From Rhizobium phaseoli (GTDB taxonomy: Bacteria > Pseudomonadota > Alphaproteobacteria > Rhizobiales > Rhizobiaceae), in contig NZ_ML133569.1 in assembly GCF_003985125.1 (NCBI RefSeq), positions 62,001 through 126,000 on the forward strand: a stretch of DNA of 64,000 nucleotides, given 5' to 3'. The notes under the pieces were generated by a model. It worked only from the letters and a program-made list of their open reading frames with translations. It was not told where the DNA came from and searched no databases. Shown one piece after another: positions 11,964-20,848 of this stretch; the first letter of the stretch is position 1, and the number at the start of each line of letters is the position of its first letter. Both the position numbers and the translations under genes were made by a program.

Positions 11964-12014
11964 TTCGTTCTCCAATCTCGCCGGATACAAGGTCCGGCAG
12001 CTTGTAGCGTCTAT

Positions 12015-12156
12015 GGGCAATTTCCTTGCCCTGATGGTCGGACAATTCCTTGCCCCGATGGTCGGGCAATATCTTGCCCTGATGGTCGGGCAATATCTTG
12101 CCCTGATGGTCGGGCAATATCTTGCCCTGATGGTCGGGCAATATCTTGCCCTGATG
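12015..12156. repeat. 24-bp tandem repeat with palindromic core upstream of sufB
   Basis: Six head-to-tail units: 12015-12039 (25 bp, variant), 12040-12063 (variant), 12064-12087, 12088-12111 and 12112-12135 (three identical 24-bp copies), and 12136-12156 (identical but truncated). Each unit contains GGGCAA-TATC-TTGCCC or a close variant, a 6-bp inverted repeat around a short loop, followed by TGATGGTC. The array lies 52-193 bases upstream of the sufB ATG, inside the suf operon after the first desulfurase gene, so the transcript would carry a row of small hairpins. The period of 24 keeps all frames open without being coding. Confidence 0.95.
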
Positions 12157-12227
12157 TAAGAGGCCAAAAGGGACTTTTCAGCCCGATTGGCAAGCGGAAA
12201 TTTGCATTTCCGCAAGTTTATATCAGG

Positions 12228-13394
12228 TCAGGCCGCCTCGCCCGCCGACCTGCGCCGGCAGGCGATCTTCGCAAAAGCGGCAATCGCCCTGTCTATATCC
12301 TCTTCCGTGGTCGAAAAGCCGAGCGAGATGCGCAGCGCGCCAAGCTTGGCATCGCGTCCCATCGCCGTCAGCACATGGCTTTCGCCGAGCCGGCCGGACG
12401 AGCAGGCCGAGCCTGCCGAAAGTGCCACGCCTTCGAGATCGAAGGCGATCTGCCCGGTCTCGGCCTTCAGCCCCGGCAAGGTGAAGAAGATGGTATTGGC
12501 GACACGCTCGCCGCCCTCGCCGTGGATGATCACGTCCGCCGCCGCCTGGCGCATGCCGGCTTCCAGCCGCTGGCGCAGCGCGCCGATGGCGGCGTTGCGC
12601 GTCTCCAGTTCATTCGCTGCCACCTCGGCCGCCGCGCCGAAGCCGATCAGCGCCAGTGAATTCTGCGTCCCCGACCGGTGACCACGCTCCTGCCCACCGC
12701 CCTGGATCAGCGGCCGCGGCATCAGCGCCTCGCCGCGCGCAATCAGCGCGCCGGCGCCCTTCGGCCCGCCGATCTTGTGCGAGGAGACAATGATGAAATC
12801 GGCGCCGAACCTGTCGATATCGAGCGTGATGCGGCCGGCGGCCTGCACAGCATCGACCACGAAGAGCCCGCCATGCGCGTGAACGATCCTTGCCGCCGCC
12901 TCGACCGGCTGGACGATGCCCGTCTCGTTGTTGACGAGCATGATGGCGACCATCGGCAGACCGGCAGCCTTGTCATGAGCATCGAGCAAAGCACCGAGCG
13001 CATCGAGATCGACGGTGCCGGCTTCGGTCACCGGAATCTCCGTCATCTTCTCTTTGGCGAAACGCCCGCCCTCACGCACGGCCGGATGCTCGATCGCGGA
13101 AAAATAGAGATGGCCGAGCCGCAGCGGCGTCCGCCCCATGCGGAATTCCGGCGTCAGCACCAGATTGGCGGCTTCGGTAGCACCACTGGTGAAGACGACA
13201 TTGCCGGGTTCGGTGCCGGCAAGGGCGGCCACCTGGCGTCGCGCACCCTCGATGGCGGCGCGCGCGGCGCGGCCTTCTCCATGCACGCTGTTCGGATTGC
13301 CAAACACGTCGATGGCGCGCATGATCGCCTCGCGTGCTGCCGGGTGCAGCGGCGCTGTGGCATTCCAGTCGAGATAAAGGCGTGGCGGCGCCAT
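12228..13394 (-). CDS. Group I cysteine desulfurase (NifS/IscS type)
   Basis: This 388-residue PLP enzyme has the group I features: Y-L-D-W-N-A-T-A-P N terminus, PLP-lysine motif S-S-H-K-I-G-G-P-K-G, and the active-site loop S-A-G-S-A-C-S-S-G with Cys331. It is the first gene of the leftward suf operon; sufB follows after 264 bases, so the operon encodes both a group I and a group II desulfurase. It is commonly named nifS- or iscS-like in rhizobia; I leave the symbol blank because the subfamily cannot be fixed by eye. The promoter and iron boxes lie 115-165 bases upstream. Confidence 0.93.
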   Translation of the reverse strand: MAPPRLYLDWNATAPLHPAAREAIMRAIDVFGNPNSVHGEGRAARAAIEGARRQVAALAGTEPGNVVFTSGATEAANLVLTPEFRMGRTPLRLGHLYFSAIEHPAVREGGRFAKEKMTEIPVTEAGTVDLDALGALLDAHDKAAGLPMVAIMLVNNETGIVQPVEAAARIVHAHGGLFVVDAVQAAGRITLDIDRFGADFIIVSSHKIGGPKGAGALIARGEALMPRPLIQGGGQERGHRSGTQNSLALIGFGAAAEVAANELETRNAAIGALRQRLEAGMRQAAADVIIHGEGGERVANTIFFTLPGLKAETGQIAFDLEGVALSAGSACSSGRLGESHVLTAMGRDAKLGALRISLGFSTTEEDIDRAIAAFAKIACRRRSAGEAA

Positions 13395-13509
13395 GATCTT
13401 CAGTCCTGCGCTTGACGAGCTTGCTTCAGCACCCGCGGCTCATTTTTCTTGAAATTTCCGCCGGGCTTGCCTTATGACACGTTCCACGAAGCGTGGATCG
13501 CCATGCAAG

Positions 13510-13526
13510 TTTCGAATTGTTCTAAA
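13510..13526. promoter_or_regulatory. Candidate Irr box (ICE-like) at the suf promoter
   Basis: TTTCGAATTGTTCTAAA is an inverted repeat (TTTnGAA-N3-TTCTAAA) with one mismatch, close to the rhizobial Irr-box pattern TTAGAA-N3-TTCTAA. It would cover the predicted transcription start of the suf operon. A further TTTAGAA at 13533-13539 forms a second inverted repeat with the right arm. Confidence 0.55.
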
Positions 13527-13530
13527 CTGC

Positions 13531-13560
13531 GTTTTAGAAAAGCTGACAACATTAGTCAAG
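13531..13560 (-). promoter_or_regulatory. Predicted sigma-70 promoter of the suf operon
   Basis: On the minus strand CTTGAC (13560-13555), a 17-base spacer, then CTAAAA (13536-13531 region) resembles the rhizobial consensus CTTGAC-N17-CTATAT. Transcription would start near 13524 and run into the desulfurase gene at 13394. Confidence 0.55.
13544..13558. promoter_or_regulatory. Candidate IRO box for RirA
   Basis: TGA-N9-TCA (TGACAACATTAGTCA) matches the IRO-box pattern bound by RirA, the rhizobial Fe-S-sensing iron repressor. It overlaps the predicted -35 element of the suf promoter. It also sits in a longer inverted repeat with arms GACAACAT (13545-13552) and ATGTTGTC (13563-13570). Confidence 0.6.
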
Positions 13561-13611
13561 TCATGTTGTCGTCCGACGCAGCGCGAACGCGAAATAAAAC
13601 CCGGAGTACCA

Positions 13612-14289
13612 ATGCCCGAAGTTATTTTCAACGGCCCAGCCGGCCGTCTTGAAGGCCGCTACCAGCCCTCCAAGGAAAAAAGCGCGCCCATCGCCCTGAT
13701 TTTGCATCCACATCCGCAGTTCGGCGGCACGATGAACAATCAGATCGTCTACCAGCTCTTCTACATGTTCCAGAAGCGCGGGTTCACGACGTTGCGCTTC
13801 AATTTCCGGGGCATCGGCCGCAGCCAGGGCGAATTCGACCACGGCGCCGGCGAATTGTCGGATGCCGCCTCGGCGCTCGACTGGGTGCAGAGCCTGCATC
13901 CCGATTCGAAGACCTGTTGGGTCGCCGGTTATTCCTTCGGTTCCTGGATCGGCATGCAGCTCCTGATGCGCCGGCCGGAGATCGAGGGCTTCATGTCGAT
14001 CGCCCCGCAGCCCAATACCTACGACTTCTCCTTCCTGGCGCCCTGCCCCTCCTCCGGCCTGATCATCAACGGCGAGGCCGACAAGGTGGCGCCGGAAAAG
14101 GACGTCAACGGCCTCGTTGAGAAGCTGAAGACGCAGAAGGGCATTCTCATCACCCATCGCACCGTGGCCAACGCCAACCACTTCTTCAACGGTCAGGTGG
14201 AGACGCTGATGAGCGAATGCGAGGACTATCTCGACCGCCGCCTCAATGGCGAACTGGTGCCGGAGCCGGCCGCCAAGCGGATCCGCTAA
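13612..14289 (+). CDS. Alpha/beta hydrolase of the small 'dienelactone-like' type
   Basis: This 225-residue protein has the alpha/beta-hydrolase pattern H-P-H-P-x-x-G-G near residue 30, the nucleophile elbow G-Y-S-F-G-S, an aspartate after a strand (I-N-G-E-A-D-K-V) and a late histidine (A-N-H-F-F), giving a plausible Ser-Asp-His triad. The family is widespread and its substrate is unknown. The ATG at 13612 has GGAG 7 bases upstream; in-frame upstream codons would run through the divergent suf regulatory region and are rejected. It is divergent from the suf operon and may share its iron boxes, which is inference. Confidence 0.85.
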   Translation: MPEVIFNGPAGRLEGRYQPSKEKSAPIALILHPHPQFGGTMNNQIVYQLFYMFQKRGFTTLRFNFRGIGRSQGEFDHGAGELSDAASALDWVQSLHPDSKTCWVAGYSFGSWIGMQLLMRRPEIEGFMSIAPQPNTYDFSFLAPCPSSGLIINGEADKVAPEKDVNGLVEKLKTQKGILITHRTVANANHFFNGQVETLMSECEDYLDRRLNGELVPEPAAKRIR

Positions 14290-14363
14290 AGCGTAGCGCG
14301 AACCCTCGTCCCTTTAAGAGGCGCTCGCCCCCTGCGGGCCGATTGTGCCGCAACAGATCACCT

Positions 14364-14395
14364 TACCGTGTTGCAATATATTTTGCAGTGCGGTA
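14364..14395. promoter_or_regulatory. 32-bp palindrome upstream of the acyltransferase gene
   Basis: The segment reads TACCG-N3-TGCAA-N6-TTGCA-N3-CGGTA, two nested perfect 5-bp arms with three unpaired bases between them. It lies 37 bases before the acyltransferase ATG in an AT-rich patch, a position suiting an operator. The cognate regulator is unknown. Confidence 0.6.
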
Positions 14396-14431
14396 GGGTC
14401 CCCGCGATCGAAACAGAAGCGAGGTCCGCAA

Positions 14432-15598
14432 ATGACCAAGTCGTTCGGGGAAGTCCTGGATAAGTATCAAGGAATCGGTCCGGGATTTGATTTTCTTCGA
14501 ATTGGTCTCGCCTTTTCTATCGTCCTGACCCATTCGTTTTTGCTGACTGGAAACGATGCTTTCATCAGGGGCTCGATATTCTGGTTTACCGAATACGCTC
14601 TTGTTCCGATGTTCTTTGCCCTGAGCGGATTCCTGATCGCCGGCAGTGCCCAGCGGCTGAGCCTGCGGAATTTCCTGATCAACCGCGGATTGCGCATCGT
14701 ACCGGCTCTTGCCGTCGATATCGTCGTCTGTTCGCTGATCATCGGCCCGATCGTCACGATCGTCTATCACTCCGAATATTTCACCGACCCGCGCTTCTTC
14801 AAATACTTCCTGAACATCGTCGGCTGGATCCATTACGAGCTGCCGGGCGTGTTCCAGGACAATCCGAGCCAGAAGGTCAATGGCGCTCTGTGGACGGTTC
14901 CCTGGGAAATCTTCTGCTACATCATCATGTCGTTTCTGATGATCACCGCCATCGTCAAGACGCGCTACAAGCTGCTCGCGGTGACGGCCGCCTATATCGT
15001 CATCGGTCTCATCGTGCAGAAGATGCCCTATCTCCTGCCTGATACAGTCAAGCCCGTCGCCCGCTTCCTGTTCATGAGTCGCGGTTCGCAGCTGATAACC
15101 GCCTTCCTGATGGGCATCGTCGCTTTCCAGTTCAAAGCGGTCATTCCGCATTCGCGCTGGATCTTCGCCGCCGCCTGCCTCGTTTGCGTCGCCGCCATTC
15201 TCACTCTCGACAGCCGGGCGATTGAATCGGTGATCAACCGGCCCCTCGTCATCACCTCGCTTGTTTACATGACGGTCTTCATCGGTCTGTCGGAAGTCCC
15301 GATCCCCGCCTTCTTCCGGAAAGGCGACTATTCCTACGGTGTCTATCTCTATCACGACCCCTTCCTGCAGATCTGGATAAGCGCATTCCCCTCGGTCTTT
15401 CTCTATCCGAAATATGGGGCGCTGGCGCTCTATGCCGTCGGCTTGCCTTCGGCTCTCGCTGTCGCGGTGCTGTCCTGGCACTTCATCGAGAAGCCGATCC
15501 TCGGCCTTCGCAAGAAGTTCTCGTTCATCGCCCAGGTCAGGGGCGTCGAGGACGGCCATCAGGGCGGACGCGTCCGGCCGCTTGCCGTCAAGAGTTAA
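14432..15598 (+). CDS. Membrane acyltransferase (acyltransferase_3/OafA type)
   Basis: This 388-residue polytopic protein starts with a cytoplasmic segment and the F-D-F-L-R-I-G-L-A-F-S-I-V-L-T-H-S motif whose histidine is conserved in the acyltransferase_3 family, followed by about ten hydrophobic segments. Members O-acetylate or O-acylate polysaccharides such as exopolysaccharide, O-antigen or Nod factor; the substrate here is not evident. The ATG at 14432 is preceded by GAGG at about 8 bases. Its 3' end overlaps the convergent GNAT gene by 11 bases. Confidence 0.88.
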   Translation: MTKSFGEVLDKYQGIGPGFDFLRIGLAFSIVLTHSFLLTGNDAFIRGSIFWFTEYALVPMFFALSGFLIAGSAQRLSLRNFLINRGLRIVPALAVDIVVCSLIIGPIVTIVYHSEYFTDPRFFKYFLNIVGWIHYELPGVFQDNPSQKVNGALWTVPWEIFCYIIMSFLMITAIVKTRYKLLAVTAAYIVIGLIVQKMPYLLPDTVKPVARFLFMSRGSQLITAFLMGIVAFQFKAVIPHSRWIFAAACLVCVAAILTLDSRAIESVINRPLVITSLVYMTVFIGLSEVPIPAFFRKGDYSYGVYLYHDPFLQIWISAFPSVFLYPKYGALALYAVGLPSALAVAVLSWHFIEKPILGLRKKFSFIAQVRGVEDGHQGGRVRPLAVKS

Positions 15599-16118
15599 GC
15601 TTTGCCGGCCGCATGTCAGCGGTCATCTCGAAAGCCATATCGAGCACTCCATCAATCAGGATCGGCGCACGTTCGCGCATGCCGATCTTCCTGAGAACGC
15701 GCTGCGAGGCGATGTTTTCGGGATGCGTGAAGGCAATGAAACCGGACGCAAGTCCCCTTTCGAAGAACCAGTCGGCCAGAGCGCTCGCCGCTTCTGTTGC
15801 CAGGCCCTTGCCCCACACCTCCTCGATCAGGGAATAACCGAGTTCGAACTGCTCGCTCCCGAACCGCGAAATGCCGGCGCGGCCGACGAAACGTCCATCC
15901 TCGGCGACAATCTTGTATTTGGTCGTGCCGTCGCGCGCCTGTTCTTCGAACCAGCCCCGCAGCCGTTCAGCGGCCTTCTCCGGGCTCCAGGGCGCGCTGT
16001 CGGGAAGATAGCGGGTCGTTGCCATTGTCGAATGCAGCTGCTGGACAAGGGCCGCATCGCCTTCGTCCCACATGACGAATCTGAGCCGCGGCGTCTTCAG
16101 GATGATCCTGTCGCTCAT
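15588..16118 (-). CDS. GNAT N-acetyltransferase, RimJ/RimL-like
   Basis: This 176-residue protein has the GNAT layout: T-P-R-L-R-F at the start, E-L-G-Y-S-L in the middle, the acetyl-CoA loop region [10 protein letters not shown], and [13 protein letters not shown] near the C terminus. The pattern is that of RimJ/RimL-type enzymes, which acetylate protein N termini or small amines; the target is unknown. Its ATG overlaps the anmK stop (ATGA), so the two are translated together. It is convergent with, and overlaps, the acyltransferase gene. Confidence 0.9.
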   Translation of the reverse strand: MSDRIILKTPRLRFVMWDEGDAALVQQLHSTMATTRYLPDSAPWSPEKAAERLRGWFEEQARDGTTKYKIVAEDGRFVGRAGISRFGSEQFELGYSLIEEVWGKGLATEAASALADWFFERGLASGFIAFTHPENIASQRVLRKIGMRERAPILIDGVLDMAFEMTADMRPAKLNS

Positions 16119-17233
16119 GGCGTTGCGAGCACACCGCCGCTGACGGGAGCGCTGACCCCGGTCGTGCCTGGAAACGTCAACGGCAGCCCGTCCAGCGAGC
16201 GGACGGCGAGATAGGCCCAGGCCTCTGCCTCCATCGCATCGCCGTCGAAGCCTGCCTCCTCGGCGGTCAATACGCGCGATCCCCGCTCTTCGGCCATGGC
16301 CGAGAACTCCGCCATGAGAGTGCGGTTCAGCCGCCCGCCGCCGCAGACGATATAGATTGACGGGTTCTCCGGCAGGAAACTGGCAGATTTGACGATCGAG
16401 GCGGCAGCGACGTGCGCGAGTGTGCGGGCACCGTCTTCGAGGCTCGCCTCTCCCTGATCAAGCGGCGCAAAATCACCTCGGTCGAGCGAGCGGCGAACAT
16501 TGCCACGGAAGAACGGGCTCTCCAGATATCGCTCCGTGACAGCGGTCACGACCTTGCCGCGTCCGCCGATTTCGCCGCCGGGATCATAGGTTTTGCCGGT
16601 CTGCATCTCCACCCATTGGTCGATCAGCGTATTGCCCGGCCCGCTGTCGAAGGCGACGATCCGGCCGTCCGTACCGATGAAGGTCAAATTGGAGATACCG
16701 CCAATGTTGACGAAGCAGACCGCCTGCCCCGCCTGCTGGAATTTTCCCGCAAGCGCGGCGTGATAGGCCGGCACCAGCGGCGCGCCCTGCCCGCCATGCA
16801 CCATATCGTTGGCGCGCATGTCATAGACCACCGATATGCCGGTGCGCCGAGCGAGGTCGCCGCCATCGCCAATCTGAATCGTCAGTCCTTCATCGGGCCG
16901 GTGAAGCACGGTCTGGCCATGAAAGCCGAGAACATCGACAGCATCAGCCGAAAGCCCGAAACGTTCAAGGAATGCCGTAACGGCAGTTACATGCCGCCCG
17001 GTCAGTTCAAGCTCGATGTCGCGAAGCTCGCCGGGCCGCTCGTTCCTGTCGCAGAGGGGACGGGCCAGTTGCAGCGCCCGTTTGAGCCGCTCGCGAAACG
17101 CCGCATCATAAGGCACGCCCAGGAACGGCCCACGCTCGATGAAGCCACGGCCGTCGGTTCTGATCAACGCGACATCGATTCCGTCCATCGACGTGCCGCT
17201 CATCAGACCGATCGCGGTCCTGATGACATCCAT
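16115..17233 (-). CDS. anmK: Anhydro-N-acetylmuramic acid kinase
   Basis: This 372-residue enzyme phosphorylates and opens 1,6-anhydro-MurNAc during peptidoglycan recycling. Family motifs are clear: [13 protein letters not shown] at the N terminus, G-F-H-G-Q-T-V, G-G-I-S-N-L-T, D-S-G-P-G-N and C-G-G-G-R-L-N near the C terminus. The ATG at 17233 follows GGGAAGGAAG; although the frame remains open far upstream, that part is antisense to tyrS. First gene of a two-gene unit with GNAT and divergent from tyrS. Confidence 0.95.
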   Translation of the reverse strand: MDVIRTAIGLMSGTSMDGIDVALIRTDGRGFIERGPFLGVPYDAAFRERLKRALQLARPLCDRNERPGELRDIELELTGRHVTAVTAFLERFGLSADAVDVLGFHGQTVLHRPDEGLTIQIGDGGDLARRTGISVVYDMRANDMVHGGQGAPLVPAYHAALAGKFQQAGQAVCFVNIGGISNLTFIGTDGRIVAFDSGPGNTLIDQWVEMQTGKTYDPGGEIGGRGKVVTAVTERYLESPFFRGNVRRSLDRGDFAPLDQGEASLEDGARTLAHVAAASIVKSASFLPENPSIYIVCGGGRLNRTLMAEFSAMAEERGSRVLTAEEAGFDGDAMEAEAWAYLAVRSLDGLPLTFPGTTGVSAPVSGGVLATP

Positions 17234-17365
17234 GAGGCTTCCTTCCCGTGCGATTCCCGGATGCACTTTTGTAAAAACAGTGCTAAACGCGCCGCGACAG
17301 ATCAACAACAACGAAGTTGCGTAAGGCCACACGGGACCGAGCGCAGACACCAAGAGACGAAAGCC

Positions 17366-18622
17366 ATGTCCGAGTTCAAGTCCGATTTCCTCCGCACGCT
17401 GAAAGAACGCGGTTTCATTCATCAGATCTCTGATGAGCGCGGCCTCGACGACCTGTTCGCCAAGGAAACCGTGACGGCCTATATCGGCTACGACCCGACG
17501 GCATCGAGCCTTCACGTCGGTCATCTCACCCAGATCATGATGCTGCACTGGCTGCAGGCGACGGGCCACCGCCCGATTTCGCTGATGGGCGGCGGCACCG
17601 GCATGGTCGGCGATCCCTCCTTCAAGGAGGAGGCGCGCAAGCTGATGACGATCGAGACAATCGAGCAGAATATCGCCTCGATCAAGAGCTGCTTCTCGAA
17701 CTATCTCGATTACGACAAATCCGGCAACGCCGCGCTGATGATCAACAACGCCGAATGGCTGCGCTCGTTGAATTACCTCGAATTCCTGCGCGATGTCGGC
17801 CGCCATTTCTCGGTCAACCGCATGCTGTCCTTCGACAGCGTGAAGACGCGCCTTGACCGCGAACAGTCCCTGTCCTTCCTGGAATTCAACTACATGATCC
17901 TCCAGGCCTATGATTTCGTCGAGCTGGCCAAGCGCTACGGTTGCCGTCTGCAGATGGGCGGTTCGGATCAGTGGGGCAATATCGTCAACGGCATCGATCT
18001 CGGTCACCGCATGGGGACGCCGCAGCTCTATGCACTGACCTCGCCGCTGCTGACGACGTCGTCCGGCGCCAAGATGGGCAAATCGGCATCCGGCGCGGTC
18101 TGGCTGAATGCCGACCTGCTGCCCGTCTATGACTTCTGGCAATATTGGCGCAACACCGAGGATGCCGATGTGCCACGCTTCCTCAAGCTCTTCACCACCT
18201 TGCCGATGGATGAAATCGCACGGCTTTCGGCGCTCGGCGGTTCGGAACTGAACGAGGTCAAGAAGATCCTGGCAACCGAAGTCACCGCAATCCTGCACGG
18301 CCGCGCAGCTGCTGAGCAGGCAGCGGAAACGGCGCGCAAGACCTTCGAGGAAGGCGGGCTTTCGGAAAACCTGCCGTCGGTCGATATCCCAGGCACCGAA
18401 CTCGACGGCGGCATCGGCCTGCTGTCGTTGATGGTCCGCGCCGGCCTTGCCGGCTCCAACGGTGAGGCCCGCCGCCACGTCCAAGGCGGCGCAGTCCGCA
18501 TCAACGACGAGGCGGTGAGCGATGAACGCCGCCTGATCGGCAGCGACGAGATTACCGCCGACGGCGTCATCAAGCTCTCGCTCGGTAAGAAGAAGCACAT
18601 ACTGATCCGCCGCGCGGCGTAA
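17366..18622 (+). CDS. tyrS: Tyrosyl-tRNA synthetase
   Basis: This 418-residue class I synthetase charges tRNA-Tyr. It has the HIGH-type motif (H-V-G-H), the KMSKS-type motif (K-M-G-K-S), the tyrosine-site segment Y-M-I-L-Q-A-Y-D-F and a C-terminal S4-like RNA-binding domain (about residues 350-415). The ATG at 17366 has a GAGA site 8 bases upstream and gives the usual length; a long in-frame upstream extension is antisense to anmK and is rejected. A strong terminator follows. Confidence 0.97.
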   Translation: MSEFKSDFLRTLKERGFIHQISDERGLDDLFAKETVTAYIGYDPTASSLHVGHLTQIMMLHWLQATGHRPISLMGGGTGMVGDPSFKEEARKLMTIETIEQNIASIKSCFSNYLDYDKSGNAALMINNAEWLRSLNYLEFLRDVGRHFSVNRMLSFDSVKTRLDREQSLSFLEFNYMILQAYDFVELAKRYGCRLQMGGSDQWGNIVNGIDLGHRMGTPQLYALTSPLLTTSSGAKMGKSASGAVWLNADLLPVYDFWQYWRNTEDADVPRFLKLFTTLPMDEIARLSALGGSELNEVKKILATEVTAILHGRAAAEQAAETARKTFEEGGLSENLPSVDIPGTELDGGIGLLSLMVRAGLAGSNGEARRHVQGGAVRINDEAVSDERRLIGSDEITADGVIKLSLGKKKHILIRRAA

Positions 18623-18649
18623 GCGGCAGCAAATGAGAACAGTGACAGT

Positions 18650-18673
18650 GGCCGGCGCTTAGCCGGCCTTTTT
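18650..18673 (+). terminator. Rho-independent terminator of tyrS
   Basis: Perfect 7-bp GC stem (GGCCGGC / GCCGGCC) with loop GCTTA followed by TTTTT, 28 bases after the tyrS stop. Confidence 0.9.
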
Positions 18674-18705
18674 CATTTCGCTGAAGGCGCTGGCGAGGCA
18701 GACGA

Positions 18706-18987
18706 TCACTCGACACCAGGCCGAGATATCGCATCCGTTCGTTCGACCGCTTGAAAGACATAGGGTGGTGGATTGACGTCTGTAGCGGGTGGCACGCGTG
18801 ACCACCAACTGATCGAGAAGATCGGCGGCGTCACCGTCGCGTCGAGAGGCACGATGAGGATATGGTCGGAGCGGACGGTCTGCGGCCTCAGTCGCGCTCC
18901 CTTTTCTACGGCATAGGAAAACTGGTGGCCAAACGTGACTGCGATCACGGCGGCAGATGCGAAAGAGATTGTCCGGGCGCACAGCAT
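18706..18987 (-). CDS. Possible small secreted protein, uncertain
   Basis: In the 546-base space between tyrS and the GH13 gene the only plausible frame is this 93-codon one. Its first 27 residues (M-L-C-A-R-T-I-S-F-A-S-A-A-V-I-A-V-T-F-G-H) resemble a signal peptide, and the rest is soluble and Pro-rich. No family is recognised and the ribosome-binding site is not convincing. The remainder of the interval (18988-19168) shows nothing I can name. Confidence 0.35.
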   Translation of the reverse strand: MLCARTISFASAAVIAVTFGHQFSYAVEKGARLRPQTVRSDHILIVPLDATVTPPIFSISWWSRVPPATDVNPPPYVFQAVERTDAISRPGVE

Positions 18988-19168
18988 GGCATTCTCCGCC
19001 GGCCACGGTTTTCCGGCCGAACCTTATCTTACATCAGAACAAGCTAAAATGTTCCGGCATCGATGACGAAATTGTCGGCCGAACTTGCCCGCCAGCCGGC
19101 CACGCACCGCCTGATCGGAACCTTTTCCGCCCGGCGGGATTTGCGACCAGATGGATTGGAGAGCCGGC

Positions 19169-20830
19169 ATGATCAACGACCTCTGGTATAAGAACGCCGT
19201 CATCTACTGCCTGTCCGTCGAGACCTTCATGGATGCGAACGGCGATGGCGTCGGTGATTTTCAGGGCCTGATGCGCCGCCTCGACTATCTCTCCGGCCTC
19301 GGCGTGACGGCGATCTGGCTGATGCCGTTCCAGGAGTCTCCCGGCCGCGACGACGGCTACGACGTCTCCGATTATTACAATGTCGACCGGCGTTATGGCA
19401 CGCTCGGCGATTTCGTCGAATTCACCCACGGCGCCAAGCAGCGCGGCATCCGGGTGCTGATCGATCTCGTGATCAATCACACGTCGAAGGATCATCCTTG
19501 GTTTCAGGACGCCAGGAGCGATCCGCATTCGCGCTATCGTGAATGGTACGTGTGGTCGGACAAAAAGCCTGCGAATGCCGATCATGGCATGGTCTTCCCC
19601 GGCGTGCAGAAGACTACCTGGACCCATGACGAAAAAGCCGAGGCCTACTATTTCCACCGCTTCTATGATCACCAGCCCGACCTCAACACGTCCAATCCCG
19701 AGGTGCAGGCCGAGATCCTCAAGATCATGGGCTTCTGGATCCAGCTCGGCGTCTCGGGCTTTCGGATGGATGCCGCCCCCTTCATCATCGCGACCAAAGG
19801 CGCCGAGGTCACCAAGCCGGTCGAGCAGTTCGATATGCTGCGGAAGTTTCGCGAATTCCTGCAATGGCGCCTCGGCGACTCCATCGTCCTGGCGGAGGCC
19901 AATATCCTGCCGAAGGACAATTTCGAATATTTCGGCGACGATGGCGACCGTATGCAGATGATGTTCAATTTCCAGGTCAACCAAGCGCTGTTTTATGCCT
20001 TCGCCAGCGCCGATACCCGGCCGCTGAAGAAGGCGATGGAGGCAACGAAACCGCGGCCGGCAACCGCGCAATGGGGCCTCTTTCTGCGCAACCACGACGA
20101 GCTGGATCTCGGGCGGCTGACGGACAAACAGCGCGGCGCTGTCTTTGCCGAATTCGGGCCTGACAAGAACATGCAGCTCTATGACCGCGGCATTCGCCGC
20201 CGGCTGGCGCCGATGCTTGGCGGCGACCGCCGCAGGATCGAAATGGCCTACAGCCTGCTGTTTTCGCTGCCCGGAACGCCCGTTATCCGCTACGGCGACG
20301 AGATCGGCATGGGCGACGATCTGAACCTGCCGGAGCGCGATTGCGCCCGCACGCCGATGCAGTGGTCGACCGAGCCGGAAGGCGGCTTCACCAAAAGCCC
20401 GAAACCGATCACCCCTGTGATCAAGGACGGTCCCTACGGCTTCGAGCATATCAATGTCGCCGAACAGCGGCGCGATCCGAACTCGCTGTTGAACTGGACC
20501 GAGCGGATGATCCGAATGCGCAAGGAAGCTCCGGAGATCGGCTGGGGCAATTTCTGCGTGGTCGACACCGGCGACGACGGCGTGCTGGCGCTTCGTTACG
20601 ACTGGCGCGGCAATTCCGTCTTGATCCTGCACAATCTGCATGCGCAGCCGGCGGAAGTGACCTTCGATCCCGATATCGGCGAAGACGGGCGACAGCTGAT
20701 CGATATTGCCGATGGCGCAAGCAGCAGCGCCGACGAGAAAGGCCGTCACACCGTCCGGCTCGATGCCTACGGCTATCGCTGGTATCGTGTCGGCGGCCTC
20801 GACTATCTCCTCAGGCGCAAGGAAATTTAG
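19169..20830 (+). CDS. GH13 alpha-amylase-family enzyme, trehalose synthase-like
   Basis: This 553-residue (beta/alpha)8 enzyme carries the GH13 catalytic residues: nucleophile Asp201 in G-F-R-M-D-A-A-P, general acid Glu243 in L-A-E-A-N, and Asp310 in R-N-H-D-E-L. The opening W-Y-K-N-A-V-I-Y, the segment H-P-W-F-Q and the R-N-H-D-E-L-x-L pattern resemble trehalose synthases (maltose to trehalose), but the C-terminal maltokinase of fused TreS-Pep2 forms is absent. Other alpha-glucosidase-type activity is possible. The ATG at 19169 follows GGAGAG at 6 bases. Convergent with the AsmA-like gene 18 bases away. Confidence 0.85.
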   Translation: MINDLWYKNAVIYCLSVETFMDANGDGVGDFQGLMRRLDYLSGLGVTAIWLMPFQESPGRDDGYDVSDYYNVDRRYGTLGDFVEFTHGAKQRGIRVLIDLVINHTSKDHPWFQDARSDPHSRYREWYVWSDKKPANADHGMVFPGVQKTTWTHDEKAEAYYFHRFYDHQPDLNTSNPEVQAEILKIMGFWIQLGVSGFRMDAAPFIIATKGAEVTKPVEQFDMLRKFREFLQWRLGDSIVLAEANILPKDNFEYFGDDGDRMQMMFNFQVNQALFYAFASADTRPLKKAMEATKPRPATAQWGLFLRNHDELDLGRLTDKQRGAVFAEFGPDKNMQLYDRGIRRRLAPMLGGDRRRIEMAYSLLFSLPGTPVIRYGDEIGMGDDLNLPERDCARTPMQWSTEPEGGFTKSPKPITPVIKDGPYGFEHINVAEQRRDPNSLLNWTERMIRMRKEAPEIGWGNFCVVDTGDDGVLALRYDWRGNSVLILHNLHAQPAEVTFDPDIGEDGRQLIDIADGASSSADEKGRHTVRLDAYGYRWYRVGGLDYLLRRKEI

Positions 20831-20848
20831 GCTTCTGGCTTGCCCGTC

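Noticed and set aside
12015..12156. CRISPR array
   Set aside because: Units are directly adjacent with no spacers, and no cas gene is near.
11964..12215. N-terminal extension of SufB through the repeat
   Set aside because: The frame is open only because the repeat period is divisible by three; the ATG at 11963 has a good ribosome-binding site and gives normal length.
16412..17365. Long N-terminal extension of TyrS
   Set aside because: Overlaps anmK in antisense; tyrS has a good start at 17366.
19034..20749. 571-codon frame opposite the GH13 gene
   Set aside because: GH13 catalytic residues are on the plus strand; the antisense frame lacks any motif.
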